Assembly (NCBI RefSeq): GCF_947500795.1
Contig: NZ_CANMTE010000001.1
Location: 806,001 to 870,000 of the forward strand
Length of the DNA: 64,000 bases
Direction of reading: 5' to 3'
From: an uncultured Gelidibacter sp.
Lineage (GTDB): Bacteria; Bacteroidota; Bacteroidia; Flavobacteriales; Flavobacteriaceae
This document shows positions 9,555 to 17,797 of this stretch, piece by piece. Position 1 is the stretch's first letter, and every line of letters starts with the position of its first letter. A program made the position numbers and the translations under genes. The notes under the pieces were generated by a model, which was not told where the DNA came from, made no database searches, and worked only from the letters and a program-made list of their open reading frames with translations.

Positions 9555-10202
9555 TCATGGGGAAAGTCGCTCCATAACCCAATCAAACTCTTCATTTAAC
9601 GTAAATCTGATACGGTCATGCAATCTATTAGGACGCCCTTGCCAAAACTCCATCGACACTGGTTTCACTATAAATCCACCCCAATAGGCAGGTCTCGGAA
9701 TTGCCTTCTCTTTATAGTCTTCTTCCAGTTGGCGCAAATTAGCTTCAAGAACATCTCTGTTCTTTACCACTTCACTTTGATGGGACACCAAAGCTCCTAA
9801 TTGACTGCCATGCGGGCGCGATTCAAAGTAACCATCGCTCATATTAGGTGCGATTTTTTCAGCAACGCCTTTTATAATGACTTGTCGTTCTGCCTTAGGC
9901 CAAAAAAAGGATAAACAAACGTTTGGGTTATTTAGGATAGCTTTACCTTTTTCGCTTTCATAATTGGTATAAAAAATAAAGCCTTCATGGGTGAATTTCT
10001 TTAGCAGCACTACCCTACTTTTAGGAAAACCATCCAAACCAATTGTAGAAATAGTCATGGCATTGGTTTCGCCTTCATCAAAGTTGGCATCTACTTCGTG
10101 AAACCATTTCTGAAAAACTTCAAGTGGATTATCACTAATATTAGCTTCTAACAACTCTTGTTTCTCGTAAGATTTTCTATAATTACCTAAGTCTGTATTC
10201 AT
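9555..10202 (-). CDS. pdxH: Pyridoxamine 5'-phosphate oxidase
   Basis: It oxidises pyridoxamine or pyridoxine 5'-phosphate to pyridoxal 5'-phosphate using FMN, the last step of vitamin B6 synthesis and salvage. From the ATG at 10202 the protein has 215 residues (MNTDLGNYRKSYEK...), matching the family; a longer frame to 10244 adds 14 residues of no family likeness. An AGAAAGAGAT purine stretch precedes the chosen start. Visible features include the FMN-binding segment SRVVLLKKF...FIFYTNY, WPKAERQVIIKG, SRPHGSQLGALVSHQS, and the C-terminal substrate loop FWQGRPNRLHDRIRF. It follows rnz on the same strand after 126 bp and faces the candidate RNA. Confidence 0.95.
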   Translation of the reverse strand: MNTDLGNYRKSYEKQELLEANISDNPLEVFQKWFHEVDANFDEGETNAMTISTIGLDGFPKSRVVLLKKFTHEGFIFYTNYESEKGKAILNNPNVCLSFFWPKAERQVIIKGVAEKIAPNMSDGYFESRPHGSQLGALVSHQSEVVKNRDVLEANLRQLEEDYKEKAIPRPAYWGGFIVKPVSMEFWQGRPNRLHDRIRFTLNEEFDWVMERLSP

Positions 10203-10328
10203 TATCTCTTTCTGTGCGTTAAAGGAATTTTTAGAGCTTCGCATCCTATAAATTTAAGCATATTTTGCTTTACATCTTATTTGAGGATCCTAAATATCAA
10301 GTATTAAAACACCCGCGGACCTCAATAA

Positions 10329-11237
10329 TTATCCAAAATTAAAAGATTTCCCATCTTTGGCCAGCTTGACCGGTTTAAAAATAGTCTCGGCCTCACGTTT
10401 AAATTCATTCAAATCGTCATAACGTGTAGAATAATGCCCTAAAATGAGGGTTTTTACATTGGCTAATTTTGCTATTTGCGCTGCTTCCTTGGCTGTAGAA
10501 TGTTTCGTTTTTGGCGCTAAATGCGCATGCTTATCTAAGAAAGTAGATTCATGATAGAGCACATCTACATCCTTAATAATAGGAACTATGCTTTCCTTAT
10601 AGGCCGTATCACTACAAAATGCATAGCTTTTTGGTGGATGTGGTGGTGAAGTCACTTTTTTATGATCAATGAGTACACCGTCATTATTGACGACATCATG
10701 ACCTTGTTTTAATTTGTTGTAATACGCAATATCGATATTGGCTTCTATAACGGACGGCATATTCAAGTGACGTTCGCCTTCTTTCTCTCTGAATAAAAAG
10801 CCGTTGGTATACACGCGATGATCCAAAGGAATGGTCCACACCTCTACTTTATCATCTTCAAAAATAAGTTCTGATTCATCCGAAGTCAATTCGTGAAAAA
10901 ACAACGGATAATTGGTCCAGGAATCGGCCAATTTCATTTGAAGCGTTATCACTTCCTTTAAGCCTTTTGGGCAGTGAATATGCAATTCTGTCTCGCGCGT
11001 CAGTAATCGAAAAGTAGAAATCAAACCTACCAATCCAAAGAAATGATCGCCATGTAAATGTGAAATAAAAATGTGCTTGATGCGCGCAAATTTGATTTTA
11101 TTGCGTCGTAATTCCACTTGGGTACCTTCACCACAATCAATCAGGAACAGATGGTTATTAATCTCCAAAACCTGAGCGGTAGGATTGGTATCCTTTCGTG
11201 GCGTTGCACTGAAGCAACCAAGTATGGTAAGTTTCAT
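10329..11237 (-). CDS. rnz: Ribonuclease Z (tRNA 3' endonuclease)
   Basis: This zinc endoribonuclease removes 3' trailers from tRNA precursors. The 302 residues carry the metallo-beta-lactamase metal motif HLHGDH (60-65). They also carry the later ligands in FCSDTAY and LGHYSTRY, plus the YHEST segment typical of RNase Z. Length and layout are normal for the short (RNase Z-S) form. It is the last gene of the minus-strand run pyrR-pyrB-STAS-like-rnz, 114 bp after the STAS-like gene. Confidence 0.95.
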   Translation of the reverse strand: MKLTILGCFSATPRKDTNPTAQVLEINNHLFLIDCGEGTQVELRRNKIKFARIKHIFISHLHGDHFFGLVGLISTFRLLTRETELHIHCPKGLKEVITLQMKLADSWTNYPLFFHELTSDESELIFEDDKVEVWTIPLDHRVYTNGFLFREKEGERHLNMPSVIEANIDIAYYNKLKQGHDVVNNDGVLIDHKKVTSPPHPPKSYAFCSDTAYKESIVPIIKDVDVLYHESTFLDKHAHLAPKTKHSTAKEAAQIAKLANVKTLILGHYSTRYDDLNEFKREAETIFKPVKLAKDGKSFNFG

Positions 11238-11351
11238 AGTATGCGTTTAGAAGTTTTTCGTTTAGGAATTCAGTAAATGTCCAAAAGAACTTTTGAGGAC
11301 TTTACACTAAGTACATCTAAACTTCAAACTCCTCAACTTAAAAACTAATTT

Positions 11352-11684
11352 TTAGATTCCCAAGTCGCGCTCCATCTCCTCCATTTCAATAACGTCATAA
11401 GCTTCTTTAAGTGTTGGAACTACCACAATTTCATCTGGTACTTCATCTAAATTAGCTTGATTGGTTACAATAACGAACGAATGCTTAGCACGTCGGTGGG
11501 TATTTGAGATTTCCAAAAACTCAACAATATCCTGTAATGTTACCTCGCGGATTACAGATAAGTTAATGATGACATCATCATTTTTAAATTTTGGATAGGT
11601 CGCTTGAAGTTTTTTTACCAATTCAACGATGGTACTTTTTTCCTGCGTAATGAGGGTAATATTGTTGTTTTTATCGAAAAGCAT
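11352..11684 (-). CDS. STAS-like small protein of the rnz locus
   Basis: This 110-residue soluble protein has the alternating beta/alpha pattern of a STAS (anti-sigma antagonist) fold: a DDVIINLSVI strand, then a helix (LQDIVEFLEIS), then HSFVIVTN, and an acidic C-terminal helix (EMEEMERD). No phosphorylatable Ser is obvious at the usual STAS site. Small proteins of this type sit beside rnz in Flavobacteriaceae and are sometimes mislabelled ribonuclease Z. It lies 11 bp after pyrB, so it is probably co-transcribed. Function unknown. Confidence 0.7.
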   Translation of the reverse strand: MLFDKNNNITLITQEKSTIVELVKKLQATYPKFKNDDVIINLSVIREVTLQDIVEFLEISNTHRRAKHSFVIVTNQANLDEVPDEIVVVPTLKEAYDVIEMEEMERDLGI

Positions 11685-11695
11685 ATCTCTAGGTT

Positions 11696-12625
11696 TTAAC
11701 GTTTAATTTTAGAAGCTAACAAGTATATGACGGCCATTCTAATAGCCACACCGTTTTGAACTTGGTCCAAAATTATAGCCTGATCTGAATCTGCAACGTC
11801 ACTGGTAATCTCTACCCCACGGTTAATTGGTCCTGGGTGCATGATGGTAATTTCTTTATCCAACGAGTTAAGCAACGCCATATTAACGCCATATTGTTGC
11901 GTATATTCTCTGGTAGACGGAAAATAAGTCATATCCATGCGTTCATTCTGTACACGAAGCATATTGGCAACATCACACCATTCGAGCGCTTTTTTAAGAT
12001 TGGTTTCTACTTTTACGCCAAGTTTGTCAATGTACTTTGGCAATAAAGTTTTAGGTCCGCAAACCATAACATTGGCACCTTGCAATTGCAGAGCAAAAAT
12101 ATTAGACAATGCCACGCGACTGTGCAAAATATCGCCTACAATAACCACGTTTTTACCTTTAACTTCACCCAAACGTTCTCTAATAGAGTAACTATCCAAT
12201 AACGCCTGTGTAGGATGCTCATGTGCACCATCTCCTGCATTTATGATACTTGCGTTAACATGTTGTGATAAAAACACGCTAGCGCCAGGATTTGGATGTC
12301 TCATGACTACCATATCTACTTTCATAGACAGGATATTGTTGACGGTATCAATGAGAGTTTCTCCTTTTTTAACGGACGATTGTGAAGCTGAAAAATTAAT
12401 TACGTCGGCTGAGAGTCGTTTTTCTGCTAATTCAAAAGAGAGTTTTGTACGCGTAGAGTTTTCGAAAAATAAATTGGCAATGGTAATATCTCGGAGCGAA
12501 GGTACTTTTTTGATGGGTCTGTTAATGACTTCCTTAAAATGATCGGCAGTTTCAAAAATAAGTTGGATATCTTTTGAGTTAAGATATTTAATTCCCAATA
12601 AGTGATTGACACTTAATTCGCTCAT
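11696..12625 (-). CDS. pyrB: Aspartate carbamoyltransferase catalytic chain
   Basis: It condenses carbamoyl phosphate and aspartate, the committed step of pyrimidine synthesis. The 309 residues contain the carbamoyl-phosphate loop FFENSTRTKLSFE (STRT at 57-60), VMRHPNPGA, the AGDGAHEHPTQALLD motif and the closing HPGPINRGVEI. Length is normal for the catalytic chain. No regulatory chain (pyrI) is next to it. It lies 41 bp downstream of pyrR on the same strand, so both are likely in one transcript. Confidence 0.96.
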   Translation of the reverse strand: MSELSVNHLLGIKYLNSKDIQLIFETADHFKEVINRPIKKVPSLRDITIANLFFENSTRTKLSFELAEKRLSADVINFSASQSSVKKGETLIDTVNNILSMKVDMVVMRHPNPGASVFLSQHVNASIINAGDGAHEHPTQALLDSYSIRERLGEVKGKNVVIVGDILHSRVALSNIFALQLQGANVMVCGPKTLLPKYIDKLGVKVETNLKKALEWCDVANMLRVQNERMDMTYFPSTREYTQQYGVNMALLNSLDKEITIMHPGPINRGVEITSDVADSDQAIILDQVQNGVAIRMAVIYLLASKIKR

Positions 12626-12666
12626 TGTTTGCTGTATTTATATACTATTAGTTATTCCTTGCATAG

Positions 12667-13206
12667 TTACGCTTCAACTAAATAAACCGCATCTTCTCCT
12701 TCATTCTCTACCCAATTCACTTTCACCTTTTCTTTATTTATGGCATCTACTTGTCGGCCTCTATAATTGGGTTGGATAGGTAAATGTCTGCTAAAGCGTC
12801 TGTCAATTAAAGTAAGGAGTTCAATTTCATTAGGGCGTCCAAAAGATTGAATAGCTGTTAAAGCTGACCGGATACTTCGTCCCGTATAGAGCACGTCATC
12901 AATAAAGACAATATTCTTGTTCTCGACAATAAAATCGATTTTAGTGGTATTGGCCTCTAAAGGTTTTTCACCACGACGGAAATCGTCTCTAAAAAATGTA
13001 ATGTCTAAATGTCCTAATTGAATGTGCTTAATTTTATAATCGTCCTTTAAAATTTGAGCAAGTCTATCCGCAAGGTATTTCCCTCTGGGTTGAATGCCTA
13101 TAAGAACGGTATTAGTAAAATCGTTATGTTTTTCAATCAGTTGACAAGCCAATCTATGGAGAATGATGTTGATCTCTTTTGCGTTAAGTAGAACTTTTTG
13201 GCTCAT
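12667..13206 (-). CDS. pyrR: PyrR bifunctional regulator / uracil phosphoribosyltransferase
   Basis: The 179 residues match the PyrR family, with the PRPP-binding loop IVFIDDVLYTGRSIRSAL (about 98-115), LIGIQPRG near the N terminus, and DRRFSRHLPIQPNYRGRQVD. In Bacillus, PyrR binds pyr mRNA leaders to cause attenuation and also has weak uracil phosphoribosyltransferase activity. Here the predicted -7 box ends 7 bp before the ATG, so there is little or no leader for a PyrR-binding anti-antiterminator. Enzyme function or a different control mode is therefore likely. It is first in the pyrR-pyrB-STAS-like-rnz run. Confidence 0.93.
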   Translation of the reverse strand: MSQKVLLNAKEINIILHRLACQLIEKHNDFTNTVLIGIQPRGKYLADRLAQILKDDYKIKHIQLGHLDITFFRDDFRRGEKPLEANTTKIDFIVENKNIVFIDDVLYTGRSIRSALTAIQSFGRPNEIELLTLIDRRFSRHLPIQPNYRGRQVDAINKEKVKVNWVENEGEDAVYLVEA

Positions 13207-13213
13207 AGTTTTC

Positions 13214-13245
13214 CAAACGTATTTGGTTTACAAATTTAGGATAAA
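13214..13245 (-). promoter_or_regulatory. Bacteroidetes-type promoter of the pyrR operon
   Basis: On the minus strand a TTTA (-33-like) is followed by 20 bp and then TACGTTTG, a full match to TAnnTTTG (plus-strand CAAACGTA, 13214-13221). The start codon is only 7 bp further on, so the transcript would be almost leaderless. Confidence 0.6.
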
Positions 13246-13301
13246 TATTTGTGTGTGCAATGCTTTTCTGCACTAAGACATAAAGTCTGGAGCAATAATA
13301 T

Positions 13302-13333
13302 AAAAAAAGCCTTCAACATATGTTGAAGGCTTT
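13302..13333 (-). terminator. Terminator of rpsA
   Basis: A perfect palindromic stem (AAAGCCTTCAACA and complement, 13306-13333) is followed on the minus strand by a T run, starting about 23 bp after the rpsA stop codon. Confidence 0.9.
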
Positions 13334-13355
13334 GATTTACAAATGTTTTGAAAGA

Positions 13356-15191
13356 TTACTTCTTCCCGTCCATTTTATCTTTAAGAGCTTGTAAAGCATC
13401 ATTAGCATCACCAAGTGTTGGTTTTGCTTCTGCTGCAGAAGCTTCTGCTTTAGCAACAGCAGCTTTTACGTTAGCAATTTCTTCTTGTTTAAAGATAGCA
13501 GTATGAGAAGCGACAACACGTTTGAACTCTTTATTGAACTCAATAATTTTGAATTCAGCAGTATCACCTTTTTTCAATTTCTTACCATCTTCCATTTCTA
13601 AATGACGTGAAGGAACGAAAGCAACGATATCTTCGTTAAACTCTACTGTTGCACCTTTGTCAACCATTTCAGAAATTTCAGCTTTATGTGTTGTACCTAG
13701 AGCGAAATCAGTTTCGTATTTATCCCAAGGGTTAGTCGTTGTTTGTTTGTGACCTAAAGATAATTTACGTCCTTCAACATCCAATTCTAATACAACAACA
13801 TCTAATTTATCACCTACGTTACAGAACTCACTTGGATGTTTGATTTTCTTAGTCCAAGATAAGTCAGAGATGTAAATCAATCCGTCAATACCTTCTTCTA
13901 ATTCTACGAACACACCAAAGTTTGTGAAGTTACGTACAATACCTGTATGGTTTGAACCAACTGGGTATTTAGTAGTAATGTCAGTCCATGGATCTGGAGT
14001 CAATTGTTTGATACCTAATGACATTTTACGGTCTTCTCTATCAAGAGTTAAGATAACCGCTTCAATTTCATCACCTACTTTTACGAAATCTTGAGCAGAA
14101 CGTAAATGTGTTGACCAAGACATTTCACTTACGTGAACTAATCCTTCTACACCTTCTTCTACTTCAATGAATGCACCGTAATCAGCAATAACAACAACTT
14201 TTCCTTTTACTTTGTCTCCAACTTTTACGTTTTCGCCTAAAGCTTCCCAAGGATGTTTGCTTAATTGTTTAAGACCTAATTGGATTCTTGATTTATCTTC
14301 ATCAAAATCAAGGATTACCACGTTAAGTTTTTGATCCAATTCAACAATCTCGTTTGGATGGTTGATACGTGACCAAGAAAGGTCAGTAATATGAACTAAA
14401 CCATCTACACCACCAAGATCAATAAAGACACCGTAAGAAGTAATGTTTTTAACAACACCTTCTAATACTTGACCTTTTTCTAATTGACCAATGATTTCTT
14501 TTTTCTGTTCTTCGATATCAGCTTCAATAAGAGCTTTATGAGAAACTACAATGTTTTTGAATTCGTGGTTGATTTTAACAACTTTAAATTCCATTGTTTT
14601 ATTAACATACTGATCGTAATCTCTAATAGGTTTCACGTCAATTTGAGAACCTGGTAAGAAAGCTTCAATACCAAATACGTCAACGATCATACCACCTTTA
14701 GTACGACATTTAACAAAACCGTTTACGATTTCGCCAGTGTCATGTGCATTGTTTACACGATCCCAAGCTTTGATTACTCTAGCTTTACGGTGAGATAATA
14801 CCAACTGTCCGTTAGCATCTTCACGTACGTCAATTAATACTTCTACTTTGTCACCAACTTTTAAATTTGGGTTGTAACGGAACTCGTTAAGAGAAATTAC
14901 ACCTTCAGATTTTGCATTGATATCAATAATAGCGTCACGATCAGAGATATGGATCACTACACCTTCAACAACTTCATCATCAAGGGTGTCCACGAAATTT
15001 TCTGATACTAACTTTTCGAATTCCTGAAGTTTCTTTTCGTCAACTTGCTCAATTCCTTCTTCGTAATTGTGCCAGTTAAAATCGTTTAAGAATTTCTCAG
15101 GATTTGCTTGCGCTTCTGAAACTACAGGAGCTGCGTTTGCTGTAGCGTTAGTAGCATCTACTTCCGCTTGGTTTGTTTCTTTTTCAGACAT
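13356..15191 (-). CDS. rpsA: 30S ribosomal protein S1
   Basis: This 611-residue protein is built of six S1 (OB-fold) RNA-binding domains after an acidic, Ala/Glu-rich N-terminal tail. Repeated landmarks are GVVIHISDRDAIIDIN, GGMIVDVFGIEAFLPGSQ, GVFIDLGGVDGLVHITDLSW, GAFIEVEEGVEGLVHVSEMSW and GVFVELEEGIDGLIYISDLSW. It helps unfold and position mRNA on the ribosome. A long leader (about 117 nt) and a strong promoter precede it, and a strong terminator follows, so it is transcribed alone. Confidence 0.97.
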   Translation of the reverse strand: MSEKETNQAEVDATNATANAAPVVSEAQANPEKFLNDFNWHNYEEGIEQVDEKKLQEFEKLVSENFVDTLDDEVVEGVVIHISDRDAIIDINAKSEGVISLNEFRYNPNLKVGDKVEVLIDVREDANGQLVLSHRKARVIKAWDRVNNAHDTGEIVNGFVKCRTKGGMIVDVFGIEAFLPGSQIDVKPIRDYDQYVNKTMEFKVVKINHEFKNIVVSHKALIEADIEEQKKEIIGQLEKGQVLEGVVKNITSYGVFIDLGGVDGLVHITDLSWSRINHPNEIVELDQKLNVVILDFDEDKSRIQLGLKQLSKHPWEALGENVKVGDKVKGKVVVIADYGAFIEVEEGVEGLVHVSEMSWSTHLRSAQDFVKVGDEIEAVILTLDREDRKMSLGIKQLTPDPWTDITTKYPVGSNHTGIVRNFTNFGVFVELEEGIDGLIYISDLSWTKKIKHPSEFCNVGDKLDVVVLELDVEGRKLSLGHKQTTTNPWDKYETDFALGTTHKAEISEMVDKGATVEFNEDIVAFVPSRHLEMEDGKKLKKGDTAEFKIIEFNKEFKRVVASHTAIFKQEEIANVKAAVAKAEASAAEAKPTLGDANDALQALKDKMDGKK

Positions 15192-15315
15192 GTGCTGAAT
15201 ACTAAATTTGTATTCTGGGTGTTCTTGGAAGTTTTATGCGATCAACACACAGAAGTGTTATTTGCTTTTTGTTTTCATTCCTCTTATCTTCCAATGGGTA
15301 TCGCTAAAAGGAGTG

Positions 15316-15347
15316 CAAAAATACAATATAATTCTCTCATTTACAAA
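15316..15347 (-). promoter_or_regulatory. Strong Bacteroidetes promoter of rpsA
   Basis: On the minus strand TTTG (plus-strand CAAA, 15344-15347), a 20-bp spacer, then TATTTTTG followed by C (plus-strand CAAAAATA, 15316-15323). This matches the Bacteroidetes primary-sigma consensus closely. It predicts an rpsA 5' leader of about 115-120 nt. Confidence 0.75.
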
Positions 15348-15486
15348 TTATTTAAAGTTGCATTATTTACCAATCAATTTCTCAATGGCAATGGAGTTAA
15401 AATTGATGCGCAATGGGTTACCAAATTAGGGCCAAATTTGGTATATTTACAATTACATTAATTTATATTATAAAAAATCAATTATT

Positions 15487-15864
15487 ATGGTAAAATCTAA
15501 GTATCAAAGTGTTTTAGATCTTGGTCAAGAACTAAACATTCAAAATGGTGATGTTTCTGAGGAAAATGGTGTATTGAAAATTAAAGGAACAGCTAAAAAC
15601 CAATATGAGAAGAATTTATTATGGGATAAAATCAAAGCTGTTGGTGGCGAAAATCCTTCAGATATAAGTGCTGACATTAAAGTAGCTGACACTTCCGTTT
15701 ATGCACGACACACTGTTAAATCTGGTGAAACTCTTGGTAAAATAGCGAAACAGTATTACGGTGATGCATCAAAATACCAAAAGATATTTTCAGCTAATAC
15801 TGATATTTTGAAAAATCCAGATATGATCCATCCAGATCAAGAACTTATTATTCCTAACGAATAG
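15487..15864 (+). CDS. BON-LysM protein, Kbp/YgaU-like
   Basis: This 125-residue protein has no signal peptide. A BON-like N-terminal half (residues about 5-70) is followed by a LysM domain (about 74-123: HTVKSGETLGKIAKQYYGD...IHPDQELIIP). The architecture and size match E. coli Kbp (YgaU), a cytoplasmic potassium-binding protein, though K+ binding here is by analogy only. It is monocistronic: divergent from rpsA and followed by its own terminator. Confidence 0.85.
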   Translation: MVKSKYQSVLDLGQELNIQNGDVSEENGVLKIKGTAKNQYEKNLLWDKIKAVGGENPSDISADIKVADTSVYARHTVKSGETLGKIAKQYYGDASKYQKIFSANTDILKNPDMIHPDQELIIPNE

Positions 15865-15883
15865 TTTGCAAATTGACTGAATA

Positions 15884-15918
15884 AAAAAGAACGATCTGAA
15901 AAGGTCGTTCTTTTTTTT
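15884..15918 (+). terminator. Terminator after the LysM gene, probably bidirectional
   Basis: Stem AAAGAACGATCT / AGGTCGTTCTTT (one G-T pair) with A and T runs on either side lies 20 bp after the LysM stop. On the other strand it sits just downstream of cmk, so it can serve both convergent genes. Confidence 0.85.
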
Positions 15919-15960
15919 GTCTTATAGTTGAAATGGACGTCACTCCTATTTCTTAAATTA

Positions 15961-16650
15961 TTATTGGTTGATGATAGTCTGCGCCAATTCATGAAGGGTT
16001 TCAAATTGCGCTACCAATGATAAATTAGAGTTATCAATTTCTATAGCGTCTTCAGCTTTCATTAATGGCGAATCTTCCCGTGTAGAATCTATTAAATCCC
16101 TTGATTCCACATTTTTCAATACATCGTCATAACTGACAACTTCGTTGCGTTCCAATAATTCTTTATAACGTCGTTTCGCTCTCGTTTCTGCGGAAGCGGT
16201 CATGAAAAACTTTAATTCGGCATCAGGAAAAACCACAGTTCCTATATCACGGCCATCCATTACCACACCTTTTTCCTTGCCCATTTGCTGTTGTTGCAGG
16301 ACTAACATTCTGCGGACTTCTGAAATTTCAGCCACTTGACTGACATTTTGTGAAACTTCTAAAGTTCTGATATCATTTTCAACATTCTTACCATTTAAAT
16401 ACACTTCAGCAAAGCCTAAATCGTCATTATATGTAAAGCTGACTTTTACATTGTCCAATTCTGAAATCAATCGGTCAATATCAAAAGAATCTTTGGTAAT
16501 GATCTGGTGTTGCATCGCGTATAATGTAACCGCACGATACATAGCGCCTGAATCTACATACACATACCCTAAGGCTTTAGCCAATTGTTTGGCAACAGTA
16601 CTTTTTCCTGTGGATGAAAATCCGTCTATAGTAATTGTAATCTTCTTCAT
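15961..16650 (-). CDS. cmk: Cytidylate kinase
   Basis: It phosphorylates CMP and dCMP with ATP. The 229 residues start with a P-loop GFSSTGKST (10-18) and continue with DSGAMYRAVTLYAM, the MDGRDIGTVVFPDAELKFFMTAS core, a lid with RRYKELLER, and SRDLIDSTREDSPL. The length is typical. The gene is 32 bp downstream of porQ on the same strand; lon, porQ and cmk all read the same way, but a terminator separates lon from porQ. Confidence 0.96.
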   Translation of the reverse strand: MKKITITIDGFSSTGKSTVAKQLAKALGYVYVDSGAMYRAVTLYAMQHQIITKDSFDIDRLISELDNVKVSFTYNDDLGFAEVYLNGKNVENDIRTLEVSQNVSQVAEISEVRRMLVLQQQQMGKEKGVVMDGRDIGTVVFPDAELKFFMTASAETRAKRRYKELLERNEVVSYDDVLKNVESRDLIDSTREDSPLMKAEDAIEIDNSNLSLVAQFETLHELAQTIINQ

Positions 16651-16682
16651 ATATATGTCCGTTAAAACGGGAATCTTTTTAA

Positions 16683-17702
16683 TTATCTTAAGTCTATTTG
16701 TAATCCGAAAAAACTGGTGTTTGATGCACCAGTATAACGTGCATGCGTATAACTGAAACGCAATTTATTAAGTTTGATGCCAATCCCAAAGGAAAGACCT
16801 GAAAAGTTACGCTGGTCCACAATCCGAAGTTCTTCTGCGCGCCTAAAATTGTAACCTAATCTCACATTAAATCCTTTATCAGGAAACAACTCCGCACCAA
16901 TAATAGTGTGACGCATCAGTTCATTTAAAAACCCAACTTTTTCTTCGGTTTGATTGCCATCTAAATCGGTTGAAGCCCGCGCAGGGTTTGAAAATCCGAT
17001 AGGCCATTGTTGTAAATTATCAAAAGTTAAGTGCCATCTAATAGGTACATGTTGCAAAGTTTGAGACAATCCTAAATTTACCTCTAACGGTAATTTTTCA
17101 TTAAGATCGGCATAGGTCGTAAATTGTGTACCTAAATTCCGAACGGTCACCGCTGCATGAAAATCGAGCTTTTCATTGATGTAAATCACGCCGACATCTA
17201 GTGCACCACCCACCGAATTATACTGTTCCAATTTTGAAGTAATCAACTTCGCATTGGCACCAACATAAAAATCAGAATACGGAATCTTATATGAATATCC
17301 AAAAGACAATGCGGCTTCGTTTCCAGAAAAAGTAACTGTAGATTCGCCGTTTTGATCATAGCCATCAAACTCGCCATAATTAATGTAAGTCATCCCAACA
17401 TGAAAAGTCTGCACGTGGCGGTCCCAGGTATAAGCATAAGCGCCAGTCCCGTAACTAATGCCACCCAAATAACTCGAATAATTTAGAGCGAGTTGATTAT
17501 CCATTTCAGGATTGATGGTTGCCGGATTATACAAGCCTCCGGTAACGTCATAATCAAAATTGGTAATGACCTTCCCTCCTAACGCAGCTTGACGGGGTGA
17601 GGACACCAAATTCAAAAATTGATAGGTAGATTCACCGCCAAGTTGCGCGAAAACTGAAACGTTCGAGACAATAAAGAATATGGCGGCAATCCTCTTAATC
17701 AT
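16683..17702 (-). CDS. porQ: Type IX secretion system protein PorQ
   Basis: This 339-residue protein has a signal peptide ending in VFAQ, followed by GGESTYQFLNLVSSPRQAALGGK, the PorQ/PorV-like opening, and then many amphipathic strands of an outer-membrane barrel. PorQ works with PorV, PorU and PorZ in the attachment complex that processes cargo and links it to the cell surface. It lies between lon and cmk. It is relevant to the surface protein at the start of the window, which needs the same export route. Confidence 0.9.
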   Translation of the reverse strand: MIKRIAAIFFIVSNVSVFAQLGGESTYQFLNLVSSPRQAALGGKVITNFDYDVTGGLYNPATINPEMDNQLALNYSSYLGGISYGTGAYAYTWDRHVQTFHVGMTYINYGEFDGYDQNGESTVTFSGNEAALSFGYSYKIPYSDFYVGANAKLITSKLEQYNSVGGALDVGVIYINEKLDFHAAVTVRNLGTQFTTYADLNEKLPLEVNLGLSQTLQHVPIRWHLTFDNLQQWPIGFSNPARASTDLDGNQTEEKVGFLNELMRHTIIGAELFPDKGFNVRLGYNFRRAEELRIVDQRNFSGLSFGIGIKLNKLRFSYTHARYTGASNTSFFGLQIDLR

Positions 17703-17762
17703 ACAGGAACAAAAGTAAGATTTCTTAGGTAATGCCGTTGTATGTTTACTTTATTTTAAACC

Positions 17763-17793
17763 AAAAAAAAAACGGCAACAAATTGTTGCCGTT
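17763..17793 (-). terminator. Terminator of lon
   Basis: Stem AACGGCAAC / GTTGCCGTT (17771-17779 with 17785-17793) with a 5-nt loop. It is followed on the minus strand by a run of ten T (plus-strand A run 17763-17772), directly after the lon stop codon. Confidence 0.9.
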
Positions 17794-17797
17794 AAAG

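Noticed and set aside
9478-9687. Small plus-strand frame beginning MRNPNKAEPRWG
   Set aside because: It overlaps the pdxH 3' end and the candidate RNA; the conserved-looking part coincides with the RNA hairpin, so RNA structure explains it better than a protein.
13207-13260. PyrR-type attenuator before pyrR
   Set aside because: The predicted promoter leaves almost no leader and no terminator/antiterminator pair is seen.
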